From Paenibacillus thiaminolyticus (GTDB lineage Bacteria > Bacillota > Bacilli > Paenibacillales > Paenibacillaceae), in NCBI RefSeq assembly GCF_007066085.1, contig NZ_CP041405.1, forward strand, positions 4,047,001 through 4,111,000: a stretch of DNA of 64,000 nt, written 5' to 3'. The notes beneath the pieces were generated by a model. That model made no database searches. It had not been told where the DNA came from and saw nothing but the letters and a program-made list of their open reading frames with translations. Of this stretch, positions 46,321-54,765 are shown in pieces. Position numbers and translations under genes: made by a program. Position 1 is the first letter of the stretch. Every line of letters starts with the position of its first letter.

Positions 46321-46464
46321 TGACTCCTAGTTATGGCCCAGCCAGTGACTCGTTCACCGAAGCTAAGCATGTTTGTCTTTTCTATTTCATAAGTAATCCA
46401 CATGAATCTGTGGATTAATGAAGCGGGATACATTTAGAAGATGTAGATACCTTAAATTGCAACG

Positions 46465-46909
46465 TTGAAGATACGACATCCTCATAACTGGCGTGGTAGC
46501 TGGCCCCTTCCTCCACAAACGCAGACCCGTATCCTTAATATCATTAAAGGCCGGCTGTATTCCGACGGAAAGACGATGAATCCGACTTATGAGCCGTATC
46601 CTACCAAGCAGGAAGCTCTCGTTTTATTTCAATTCCAGGAAAAAGAACTGGTTGTGTACGATAAGGCGAAATGGCATTACGAAGGCGAGTTTCCGCAGGA
46701 ACTGGATATCTCTCAAGCTTAGGTCCCGACCGGCATGTTCGTGGCTTAATATTCATAACGATATTTATACGGCTGTTGATTTCTCGGAAATATTGGCAGC
46801 GGGCTTGCCGACGATCTATCATGTAGACGATACTATCGAGAATTATCGCATCGTCGAACCGATTATTTCGGAACGGCACCGCGACTGGAAGCGTCGGAAT
46901 CATTCCTGA
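46465..46909 (+). pseudogene. Decayed gene (possibly DUF7832-like)
   Basis: Frame 1 reads TKQEALVLFQFQEKELVVYDKAKWHYEGEFPQELDISQA, a TAG, VPTGMFVA, then TAA. A shift to the next frame gives NDIYTAVDFSEILAAGLPTIYHVDDTIENYRIVEPIISE. The pieces together (AKWHYEGEFP...THTGMF-like) recall DUF7832-type proteins that often accompany polymorphic toxins. One nonsense change and one frameshift at least. Confidence 0.55.
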
Positions 46910-47163
46910 ACTCTTTAGATGGTTTTGAAAAGGGGTTGCATACCCTGCCAATCGCTTGTAAGGTACCGTCAATTGCATCCTCTGTGATGCCTTTGATGGC
47001 TCTTTTGCGTTCAAGGAATGCTGCCCTTGTACGTTTGCCGATTCCGAACAACCACAGTGTCATACCCAATTTCGCCATTCGGCAATTTGCTCCAAATGAA
47101 ACCTCGTTCCCCATTTTCCTGTATTATAAGATAAGATGGAATCTTTTCGAGGGGGAGCGCAGC
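46910..47163. other. Intergenic stretch with a coding-like minus-strand remnant
   Basis: On the minus strand 46910-47114 reads LGMTLWLFGIGKRTRAAFLERKRAIKGITEDAIDGTLQAIG, which looks like protein, but there is no ribosome site or intact gene. It may be the end of a lost gene at the island edge. The plus strand carries the ydjF leader. Confidence 0.4.
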
Positions 47164-47847
47164 ATGGGAATCTTGTCGAGGTTCAAGGATATTATGGCAA
47201 GCAATGTGAATGCTTTGTTGGATAGGGCGGAAGACCCGGAGAAGACGATTGATCAATATATGCGGAGCTTGCACCAGGACCTGGGCAAGGTGAAGGCGGA
47301 GGCGGCTTCGATGCTGGCCGATGAGGGAAGGGCCCGCAGGGCGTTGGATGAATGCAATGCGGAGATCCGCAAGCTGCAGCGTTACGCGGAGAAGTCCGTG
47401 GAAGCCGGCAAGGAAGAGGAAGCGCGCAAGTTCCTCGAGAGGAAGGCAGCGCTGGCAGGGAAACAAAGTGAATTGCAAACGGCTTATGAATTGGCTTCGG
47501 CCAACGCCGCAAAGATGAAGCAAATGCAGGATAAGCTGGTAGCGGATATCGGCCGGCTGGAAGCGCGGCATTCGGAGCTGAAAGGGAAGCTGGCGGCTAT
47601 CAAAATGAATTCCGGCGGTTCTTCCTTGGGTGATGTCAATTCCTCGTTCGATGCCCTGGAAGTGAAGGCGAATCGCGCCCTCGATGAAGCGATGGCCTTG
47701 GCCGAGCTTCGAGCAGGATCGAAGGAAGACGATCTGGATGACCTGATTGCGCAATTGGAGGAGGATATGCGCAATAATGCGAAACCACCCACCAATGCGG
47801 AAGATGAATTGGCTGCACTCAAAGAGAAATTGAACAAGAAGGAATAG
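47164..47847 (+). CDS. ydjF: PspA/IM30-family membrane-stress protein
   Basis: 227 residues, almost entirely coiled coil after an amphipathic N-terminal helix (MGILSRFKDIMASNVNALLDRAEDPEKTIDQYMR). PspA proteins form ESCRT-III-like scaffolds that protect a leaky membrane. GAGGGGGAGCGCAGC precedes the ATG. The gene order with the next three matches B. subtilis ydjFGHI, where PspA works with the SPFH protein YdjI. Confidence 0.94.
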   Translation: MGILSRFKDIMASNVNALLDRAEDPEKTIDQYMRSLHQDLGKVKAEAASMLADEGRARRALDECNAEIRKLQRYAEKSVEAGKEEEARKFLERKAALAGKQSELQTAYELASANAAKMKQMQDKLVADIGRLEARHSELKGKLAAIKMNSGGSSLGDVNSSFDALEVKANRALDEAMALAELRAGSKEDDLDDLIAQLEEDMRNNAKPPTNAEDELAALKEKLNKKE

Positions 47848-47875
47848 TGGCTTCTTTGTAGATAGGGGTGAGCAG

Positions 47876-48913
47876 ATGCCGGTTATCGAATATAAATGTC
47901 CGAACTGCGGCAGCGGGATGGAGTTCAATGCAGATACAGGAATGTTATCCTGCCGCAGCTGCGGAAGGGAAGACAATATCGAGCGAATTCCCGATCCTTT
48001 GATGAAGCAAGTGTTTTCGGAAGAAGATGAGACCAGAGAATATCATTGCAATAGTTGCGGAGCTGTCATTATCACTGAGGCGGAGACGAGCGCAACGAAC
48101 TGCAATTTCTGCGGATCGGCCGTCGTGCTCGGCGATCGGCTGACCGGGGAACTGGCCCCGGCGAAGATTATTCCTTTTTCCATCAGTAAGGAACAAGCAA
48201 TGAAGGCTTTCCGCAAATGGTGCCGAGGCGGCCTGGTGACGCCAAGCGGGTTTATGACAGCGGATCGAATCAAAGGAATCACCGGGTTGTATGTGCCGTT
48301 TTGGCTCTATGATTTGCATAATGAAGTCGAAGCGCACGCCCGTGCTACGAGAGTGAGCACGTACAGATCGGGAGACTACGAGTATACCAAAACAGATTAT
48401 TATGACGTATACCGAGAAATCCATCTCGATTACGTAAGGGTACCGATTGACGCTTCGAAGAAAATGAATGATGAACTGATGGATAAATTGGAGCCTTTTC
48501 CTTATGGTAAGCTGGAACGCTTCAAAACGCCGTATCTGGCCGGTTACATTGCCGAAAAGTACAGCTATAACGAGGAACAGCTATACCCCCGGGTGAAACA
48601 TAAGGTAGAAGACTATATCCGCTCGTATATAAAGTCAACGGTGTCGGGATATACGACCGTGAACTATACCGATGTCAACATTGATACCGAACTGGAGCGT
48701 GCCGATTATGTCCTGCTCCCGGTATGGATGGTGAACTATGATTACAATAAAAAGGAGTATACGTTTGCCATGAATGGCCAGACGGGCAAGGTGGTCGGCA
48801 AGCCTCCGATCAGCAAGGGGAAAGTGGCTGCATGGTTTGCGGGGATTTCGGCCGCCTCCTTCCTTGTCATGCACGCGGTGTCCTCCTGGGTTTTGGGAGG
48901 TGGATTGTGGTGA
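47876..48913 (+). CDS. ydjG: YdjG-like zinc-ribbon membrane protein
   Basis: 345 residues. Two zinc ribbons lie at the N-terminus (YKCPNCGSGMEF...LSCRSCG; YHCNSCGAVI...TNCNFCG), followed by a large soluble region (IKGITGLYVPFWLYDLHNEVEAHARATR) and a single C-terminal membrane helix (VAAWFAGISAASFLVMHAVSSWVL). In B. subtilis it is the membrane partner in the PspA/YdjI system. It overlaps ydjH by the GTGA junction. Confidence 0.9.
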   Translation: MPVIEYKCPNCGSGMEFNADTGMLSCRSCGREDNIERIPDPLMKQVFSEEDETREYHCNSCGAVIITEAETSATNCNFCGSAVVLGDRLTGELAPAKIIPFSISKEQAMKAFRKWCRGGLVTPSGFMTADRIKGITGLYVPFWLYDLHNEVEAHARATRVSTYRSGDYEYTKTDYYDVYREIHLDYVRVPIDASKKMNDELMDKLEPFPYGKLERFKTPYLAGYIAEKYSYNEEQLYPRVKHKVEDYIRSYIKSTVSGYTTVNYTDVNIDTELERADYVLLPVWMVNYDYNKKEYTFAMNGQTGKVVGKPPISKGKVAAWFAGISAASFLVMHAVSSWVLGGGLW

Positions 48914-49707
48914 GAAGGAAGAGAGCGATCCTCGCCTTCCTGTTCTTCTTCCTCATGATGGTGGTTATTCCGATGGACATCATTGCGGGCGAAGCGGCTG
49001 CAACGAAGGAAAAGCAGTTGATTTTCGATACAGCGGAGCTGCTCACTTCGCACGAGGTTGAAGAGCTGAACGCGTTGGCGAATCAATACGGTGCCGAGCG
49101 GGAAACGGACTTTATCATTGTTACGGTCAACGGCCCGGAAGCTTATGACGTGAAGGCAATGACGCAGGATTTCTACGATAATTATGGGCCCGGCTACGAT
49201 AAGGCGCATGGAAATGCCGCTATTTTGATGGTGGACATGAGTCATCGGGAAGTGTACTTGGCCGGATTTTATAAAGCGGAGACCTATCTGGATGATGCCA
49301 GAATGGACAAAATACGAAGCAAGATATCCTCGTATATGTCAGACGGCGAGTATAAGCTCGCCTTTCAAAAATATATTCAATTGGCGCATAAATATATGGG
49401 ATTCCGTCCAGGGGTGAACCCGGACAATCTCTTGTTCAATACGTGGGTGCAATTGGGCATCGCGCTGGTCCTCGGAGGGGGCATCGTTACGTTGATGGTC
49501 CTTCGTTCGGGCGGCCGGGTAACGGTCACTTCCCGGACATACGAGAATGCGAGCACTTCGGGCGTGGTTGCTCACGAGGACAGATATCTTCATACCAATA
49601 CCACAAGACGGAAAATCGAACGAAGCAGCAGCAGCGGCTCAAGCGGCGGAGGCGGAGGGACCACGTCAGGCGGCCACTCGCATAGCGGCAGCAGAGGATC
49701 ATTTTAG
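48910..49707 (+). CDS. ydjH: TPM-domain protein, YdjH-like
   Basis: 265 residues. Signal anchor (RRKRAILAFLFFFLMMVVIPMDIIAG), TPM phosphatase-like domain (IFDTAELLTSHEVEELNALANQYGAERETDFIIVTVNGPEAYDVKAMTQDFYDNYGPG...NAAILMVDMSHREVYLAG), one membrane helix (VQLGIALVLGGGIVTLMVL) and a Gly/Ser/His-rich tail. GTG 48907 and GTG 48910 are equally spaced from GGGAGG; the latter overlaps the ydjG stop. Third gene of the operon. Confidence 0.9.
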   Translation: MRRKRAILAFLFFFLMMVVIPMDIIAGEAAATKEKQLIFDTAELLTSHEVEELNALANQYGAERETDFIIVTVNGPEAYDVKAMTQDFYDNYGPGYDKAHGNAAILMVDMSHREVYLAGFYKAETYLDDARMDKIRSKISSYMSDGEYKLAFQKYIQLAHKYMGFRPGVNPDNLLFNTWVQLGIALVLGGGIVTLMVLRSGGRVTVTSRTYENASTSGVVAHEDRYLHTNTTRRKIERSSSSGSSGGGGGTTSGGHSHSGSRGSF

Positions 49708-49733
49708 AGAATTAGCGAAGGGACGGGATGAGG

Positions 49734-50717
49734 ATGGGATTCTTCAGAAACCAATTTGCGAATGTAGTCGAGTGGGAAGAATTTCGAGATGATATGATTT
49801 TTTGGAAATGGAGCAACCGGGAGATTAAAAAAGGCTCCAAGTTAATTATCCGCGCCGGACAAGACGCGATTTTCGTTAATAATGGCAAGATCGAGGGGAT
49901 TTTCAAGGATGAAGGGGAGTATAGCATTGATTCGGATATCATCCCTTTCCTGTCCACGTTAAAAGGGTTCAAATTCGGCTTCAACAGCGGGATGAGGGTG
50001 GAAGTCCTGTTCGTCAACACGAAGGAGTTCACTGTCCGCTGGGGAACGCAGAACCCGGTTCTGATCCCGTCTCCGCAGCTTCCGGGCGGCATGCCTATTC
50101 GCGCCAACGGCACGTTTAATTTCAAAGTGAACGACTACGTGACGCTGATCGATAAGGTGGCCGGGATGAAGGACAGTTACTTGGTCGAGGATGTGAAAAT
50201 CCGGATTACTTCCGTGCTGGACCAACTGTTAATGAAGTGGATCAGCCGAGAAGGGAAGGACATGTTCAACCTGCAGGCGAATGCTTCCGATATTGCCGCA
50301 GGGATACAAGAGGACCTGGACATGCAAGTGATGGACACCGGCCTGACGATCACCGGCTTTCAAGTGATGAGCTTCAATTACCCGCAAGAAATTCAAGATA
50401 TGATTACGAAGACGGCTTCCCATGAGATGATCGGCAATCTGCAGAAGTACCAGCAGGTGACGATGACGGACGGCATTGCCTCCGGCAAAGTAAAAGGCGG
50501 CGGCGCCGCTTCGGACATGGCAGGCATGATGATGGGGATGAACATCGCCAATGAAATGATGAAAAATATGAATCAAAATCAGAAGCCTGCGGCCGACACC
50601 ACGCCTGCCGCTTCCTCTCCAGCGGAAGGCAATCCAAAGCCAAACTTCTGTCCGAACTGCGGCACCAAAAACGAAGGAGCTAACTTCTGTCCGAATTGCG
50701 GTCACAAGCTGAACTGA
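49734..50717 (+). CDS. ydjI: SPFH-domain protein, YdjI-like
   Basis: 327 residues. The SPFH-like region (EWEEFRDDMIFWKWSNREIKKGSKLIIRAGQDAIFVNNGKIEGIF...FKVNDYVTLIDKVAG) is followed by a coiled segment, a Met/Asn-rich stretch and a C-terminal double zinc ribbon (FCPNCGTKN; FCPNCGHKL). YdjI recruits PspA to the membrane in B. subtilis. ATG 49734 is chosen by homology (MGFFRNQFANVVEW); ATG 49728 is two codons upstream. Confidence 0.92.
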   Translation: MGFFRNQFANVVEWEEFRDDMIFWKWSNREIKKGSKLIIRAGQDAIFVNNGKIEGIFKDEGEYSIDSDIIPFLSTLKGFKFGFNSGMRVEVLFVNTKEFTVRWGTQNPVLIPSPQLPGGMPIRANGTFNFKVNDYVTLIDKVAGMKDSYLVEDVKIRITSVLDQLLMKWISREGKDMFNLQANASDIAAGIQEDLDMQVMDTGLTITGFQVMSFNYPQEIQDMITKTASHEMIGNLQKYQQVTMTDGIASGKVKGGGAASDMAGMMMGMNIANEMMKNMNQNQKPAADTTPAASSPAEGNPKPNFCPNCGTKNEGANFCPNCGHKLN

Positions 50718-50736
50718 CCCGGATAGCCGCCATCCC

Positions 50737-50765
50737 AAGCCGACCGTGCAAGGTCGGCTTTTTTA
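50737..50765 (+). terminator. Terminator of the ydjFGHI operon
   Basis: AAGCCGACC (50737-50745), loop GTGCAA, GGTCGGCTT (50752-50760), TTTTT. Confidence 0.92.
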
Positions 50766-51001
50766 GGCTTGGTGATATGAATGAGACTATAGCTCATCCG
50801 CAATGCCTAACAAGGCGATGCCGGCGATGACCAGAGTCTCCCCAAGCTAAATCGGTTAATATTGCAAACAAAAACCACATGATCCGCTCTTCTTGTTATA
50901 TATTTCACATATAGTATAAGCTTTCTCATTATAAAGACTTCGCCATGAATGTCAGAGCAAGAGATTGCAATTCAGGTCAAATATAGAGTAAGCATGCTTG
51001 C

Positions 51002-51406
51002 TATGATGACAGGGAAAGCCGCGCGGCCCTAGAGCTTCCCGATACGGAGGAGCGAATTTTGGATATCGCGGTGAAGTATGGTTTTTCATCGCAGGAATCG
51101 TTTACGCGGGCCTTTGTGAAGGCTTTTCAAGTTATTCCCTCGGTTTATCGCAAAAGTCCGGGACCGATTCCATTAGCCATTCGCGCCGAAGTGTTCTCCC
51201 CTTATCATTATGTGATGAAGGAGCGAGGCAGAATGAGAGAGGTACAGGTGCAGGAAGCGGAGATCAAGGTGGAGCAAGCGGCATGGAGCTTCGATCCTGC
51301 GAGCATGGGCTATGAATGGGATGAAGAGACGAAGCAGGACTATCAGCGTCATTTCCCGGAGGGATACGGCTATGCCGTGCTGCGTTCGGTGAAGAAACGC
51401 AACTAA
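51002..51406 (+). pseudogene. AraC-family regulator, 5'-truncated
   Basis: The frame opens in the middle of the first HTH (RAALELPDTEERILDIAVKYGFSSQESFTRAFVKAFQVIPSVYRK) and continues into an effector-domain start. The N-terminal half of the HTH pair and any start codon with SD are missing; TTG/ATG at 51059 has none. It is a remnant; 50766-51001 shows nothing else. Confidence 0.75.
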
Positions 51407-51416
51407 ATCGCAGCGA

Positions 51417-51445
51417 AAACCGGCAGAACAGGACTGCCGGTTTTG
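51417..51445. terminator. Bidirectional terminator
   Basis: AAAACCGGCAG and CTGCCGGTTTT arms around AACAGGA; it ends the minus-strand ABC operon and the AraC remnant. Confidence 0.88.
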
Positions 51446-51453
51446 GTGACTAT

Positions 51454-52320
51454 TCACTCGAAATATCGAAGGTACACATCCTCCAAATTCGGCTTTACCG
51501 TTCGGGATTCCATATGCTCCAAGGGTTCATCGTGAACGATTCTCGCCCAGATGCCGCTTGAATCGCTCGTAATCTGGCTAACTTTGAAGCGGTACTGCAC
51601 CTCGGCAAGCTCAGACTCCGTGACGCGCGCCTCATGGACTTTGCCTTCCATGCCGGCCAGGATGCGAGCAGGCTCGTCTTTGACAAGAAGCTTGCCTTCC
51701 TTCATCAGAAGAATTTGCTTCGAGATGAACTCGATATCGGACACGACATGGGTTGCGATAAGCACAATTTTATTCATGGCGATGGTCGATATGAAGTTGC
51801 GGATGCGAATGCGCTCTTTCGGATCAAGCCCTGCGGTCGGCTCATCCAGGATCAACAGCTTCGGGTCATTCAATAGCGATTGTGCGATCAGAATACGCTG
51901 CTTCATTCCGCCAGAGTATGCGCCAAGCTTCGTATCCGCATCCTTGCGCAGATTCACGATGTCCAGCAGATCATCGATTCTTTCTCTAGCCTGCGGCGCC
52001 TTGATCCCTTTGAGAGCGGCGATGTACCATAGAAATCTCCGGCCCGTGAAATGATGATATAGTCCTTGCTGCTGAGGCATATATCCCAAAATATTCCGAT
52101 ACTCCTTGCCGAGACGAGAGATGATCTGATCGTTATATCGAATCTCTCCTTCATCCTGCTTCAACTGATTCGTAATCAGATTCATGAGCGTAGACTTGCC
52201 AGCGCCATTCGGACCCAATATGCCGTATATTCCAGGGGAGAACTCGGCCCTGAAGCGATCTAGCGCCGTTTTGCGCCCTTTGTTATAGCGCTTCGTTACA
52301 CGATCAATAGTCAGTTCCAC
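51454..52320 (-). CDS. ABC transporter ATP-binding protein 2 of the ECF-linked cluster
   Basis: 288 residues. Walker A GPNGAGKS, Q-loop LGYMPQQQGLYHHFTG, signature YSGGMKQRILIAQSLL, Walker B LLILDEPTAGLDPKER and H-loop IATHVVSDIE are intact; a C-terminal domain of about 70 residues follows. GTG start with GGGGGAC upstream. Its N-terminus (MELTIDRVTKRY) is very like that of the ATPase at 57764, so the two transporters are paralogues. It is two bases downstream of its permease. Confidence 0.94.
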   Translation of the reverse strand: MELTIDRVTKRYNKGRKTALDRFRAEFSPGIYGILGPNGAGKSTLMNLITNQLKQDEGEIRYNDQIISRLGKEYRNILGYMPQQQGLYHHFTGRRFLWYIAALKGIKAPQARERIDDLLDIVNLRKDADTKLGAYSGGMKQRILIAQSLLNDPKLLILDEPTAGLDPKERIRIRNFISTIAMNKIVLIATHVVSDIEFISKQILLMKEGKLLVKDEPARILAGMEGKVHEARVTESELAEVQYRFKVSQITSDSSGIWARIVHDEPLEHMESRTVKPNLEDVYLRYFE

Positions 52321-52322
52321 GG

Positions 52323-54731
52323 TCAGTCCCCCTTCTGAATGAAGCTATTGAATGTCCGCCATGCGCCAATGCCGCATCCGATGCCAAGAAGAAGCAGCGT
52401 TCCATAATACATGCTCATGTTCAGCGCATATTGTGATGTTGGAAAGGCGTGATACAGTTGAAAAAGAAGATTGAAGGATATGCTGCCGATTGGTTTCCAT
52501 CCCATATACTGCAGACCAAGCGGGATGACCACGATAGCGGTTGAAATTAGCAGCAGGATCGCTTGTCTGCGGACAAGCACCGCCAGGAATAGCACGACAT
52601 GAACGAGCAGCAGCACGCCTCCGATCTGGAACACACCCATCAGGAGAACATACTGCAGGATGCTCAACGATCCCTCTACATGCCCGAGCACTTCGATGCT
52701 CTGAACCGGAGCCTGCCAATCGATGTCAGGGTAATGCCTTAGCATATTATGGAACTTCGGGATCTGAAGCAGGAGGAGCAGGAAGACGCTGTACAAATAG
52801 GCAACGGCATGCTTGGAGAGGAACAGGTTCCCCCTGCCATGATGGGTGCTCCGTAGTATAGCCATCATGCCATACCTGTAATCAAGGGCGAACAGCGGGC
52901 TGAGTCCGGCCAGCAATAAGACGGCATACAACAGGCCATCCCGCAGATCCGATTGCTGCCGGTTGAACAGCGCATCGGAAGATGTCACATTCACGAAGCT
53001 GCCCGTAATTCCACGGTCTTCCTGCAGCCTTAACAAGTAATCCCTCTGCTCCTCAATGTACTGAAATGCTTTCGCCTGCTTGGCGAACTCCTCCAGCTTC
53101 ACCTTTTCTGTATTATAGACCGTAAAATCAATGCTGCCGGTCGTATATTGTTCATACCAATAAGCGAACTGCCGCGGCAGATCATCGTATTTTGCCCTTT
53201 CTTCCTGCAGGAAGTTCAGTTTATCTTCATTGATTGTACCGCTGATCTGATCCAAATAGCGGTTATAGACGATGGAATCGAAATCGAACCTTCGCTCATC
53301 CCAATCGATCTGCTGATATACGATAACTCCTGCGAGCAGCAGCAGGAGAATACTTTTCCCGGAGATGAACAATTTAAATCCTTCATGCATCAATAGGGAA
53401 TTGATGCGCCGCAGCTTGAACCATGCCGCATGCAATCTTCCCCGCCAGCGATTCCAAGGAAGCCGCGACCCGATGCCGGCATCGGACACATAAAGCCACG
53501 CGCAGAGTAGGGGCAGCAGCATCATCACAGCCCCACCGAGCCAATACGTCAATGTCGTCTTCTTTACCGGGTAACCGAACACATTCAGGTTCCGATAATC
53601 CGCAAGAAGCTGGAAGGAATCGTAGAATGCAACCACGTTCATATATTTGAACATATTCAGGTAAGAATTCGGATGGATCACGGAATAGCATAGAAAGCTG
53701 ATGCCTAACAATGCCGCTGTCGCCAGGTAGACTCCTCCGGCCCGGCGAAATAATAAGAACAAGGCGGCAAGCATCCAGGCAAATAACAGGTTCGCAGCTA
53801 CCTTCAGTAACAGATAGAGGACAAGGAACTGCCCCACTGGTAACGCCTCGACTGCTCCCTGAAATGACGGCATGGATTGAATATAACGGTGAAGGTCCCC
53901 AAAGCCATAGAGATGTTCGCTTATCACCAAAATCGATCCCTGGTATAAGAGGGTCAGCAGTACGGTCAGCAGGCTCAGCACAACCCATTTCGCTCGCCAC
54001 AGGTCAAGCAGACCGTTGCGCGTCGAACGGATGAGGCGGGTCAGCCCTTCTTCCTTCTCAACCTGGAACAAAATGATGCATAGCAGGAACAAGAGCGCGG
54101 CAAGGCACATATCCGTGGACTGCAGCCGCGTGCCTGAGGTGAGCCCCTCTTCCAGTCCCAACTGCAGCGGCAAGCCGCGGAGCGGATCGAAGTCATGCAC
54201 CGTTTTCCCAATATTACGGTAGGAGTAAGTTCCCTCCCGATAGAAGATGGAGACCGACAGCATCTCTTCTGCTCGAGTGCCCATTTCTTCCATCGTCCGC
54301 AGATACTGGTCCATATGCTCGTATTGCTTTTTGATTCGTTCGATGAGATATAATTCTCGGCCAATCAGCTCCGGGTTGCCTGCATAAGGGCTTTGCCTAT
54401 ACTGCTTATACTCCTGAGGATGGGCCTGCTTGGCTTCATGGATGGCTTGCCCCCAGATCTCTTCGGCAATGGTTCCTTCTTGGGCAAATGTGCTGTATAA
54501 AGCCAATAAATCCGCTTGTCTGGCGGCTACTGCCAGCCCCTCATCGGTTGGCAAGCTTCGATATTGTTGCTCCAGGCGTTCATACTCATCTCTGTGCTGA
54601 ATCAGAGCTATTTGCTCGCGGAACTGGGTATTATAGTAGAACAGTCCATTGCCGATCAGTAGCAGGACGGCCAGAAGGGCAAAGACTCGTCTATGCCATA
54701 CCTTCAACAGCTCATATCCGATTAATGTCAT
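52323..54731 (-). CDS. Large duplicated ABC permease (two fused half-units)
   Basis: 802 residues. Each half starts with an N-terminal helix, then a Glu/Arg/Tyr-rich extracytoplasmic domain of about 150 residues and a five-helix ABC-2-like core. The first half begins MTLIGYELLKVWHRRVFALLAVLLL, and the second, near residue 440, LLMHEGFKLFISGKSILLLLLAG. The 375-residue permease at 56640 corresponds to one half. Fusion of two permease halves matches the large bacteriocin-associated membrane proteins in size and layout. AAGGAG precedes the ATG. Confidence 0.85.
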   Translation of the reverse strand: MTLIGYELLKVWHRRVFALLAVLLLIGNGLFYYNTQFREQIALIQHRDEYERLEQQYRSLPTDEGLAVAARQADLLALYSTFAQEGTIAEEIWGQAIHEAKQAHPQEYKQYRQSPYAGNPELIGRELYLIERIKKQYEHMDQYLRTMEEMGTRAEEMLSVSIFYREGTYSYRNIGKTVHDFDPLRGLPLQLGLEEGLTSGTRLQSTDMCLAALLFLLCIILFQVEKEEGLTRLIRSTRNGLLDLWRAKWVVLSLLTVLLTLLYQGSILVISEHLYGFGDLHRYIQSMPSFQGAVEALPVGQFLVLYLLLKVAANLLFAWMLAALFLLFRRAGGVYLATAALLGISFLCYSVIHPNSYLNMFKYMNVVAFYDSFQLLADYRNLNVFGYPVKKTTLTYWLGGAVMMLLPLLCAWLYVSDAGIGSRLPWNRWRGRLHAAWFKLRRINSLLMHEGFKLFISGKSILLLLLAGVIVYQQIDWDERRFDFDSIVYNRYLDQISGTINEDKLNFLQEERAKYDDLPRQFAYWYEQYTTGSIDFTVYNTEKVKLEEFAKQAKAFQYIEEQRDYLLRLQEDRGITGSFVNVTSSDALFNRQQSDLRDGLLYAVLLLAGLSPLFALDYRYGMMAILRSTHHGRGNLFLSKHAVAYLYSVFLLLLLQIPKFHNMLRHYPDIDWQAPVQSIEVLGHVEGSLSILQYVLLMGVFQIGGVLLLVHVVLFLAVLVRRQAILLLISTAIVVIPLGLQYMGWKPIGSISFNLLFQLYHAFPTSQYALNMSMYYGTLLLLGIGCGIGAWRTFNSFIQKGD

Positions 54732-54765
54732 GAGGAACTCCTTGCATCAATGGCATTCTCAAGGT

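Noticed and set aside
33021..46470. Integrase, relaxase or CRISPR array in the ssrA-associated region
   Set aside because: Looked for in all frames; no tyrosine or serine recombinase motifs and no regular repeat-spacer pattern were seen.
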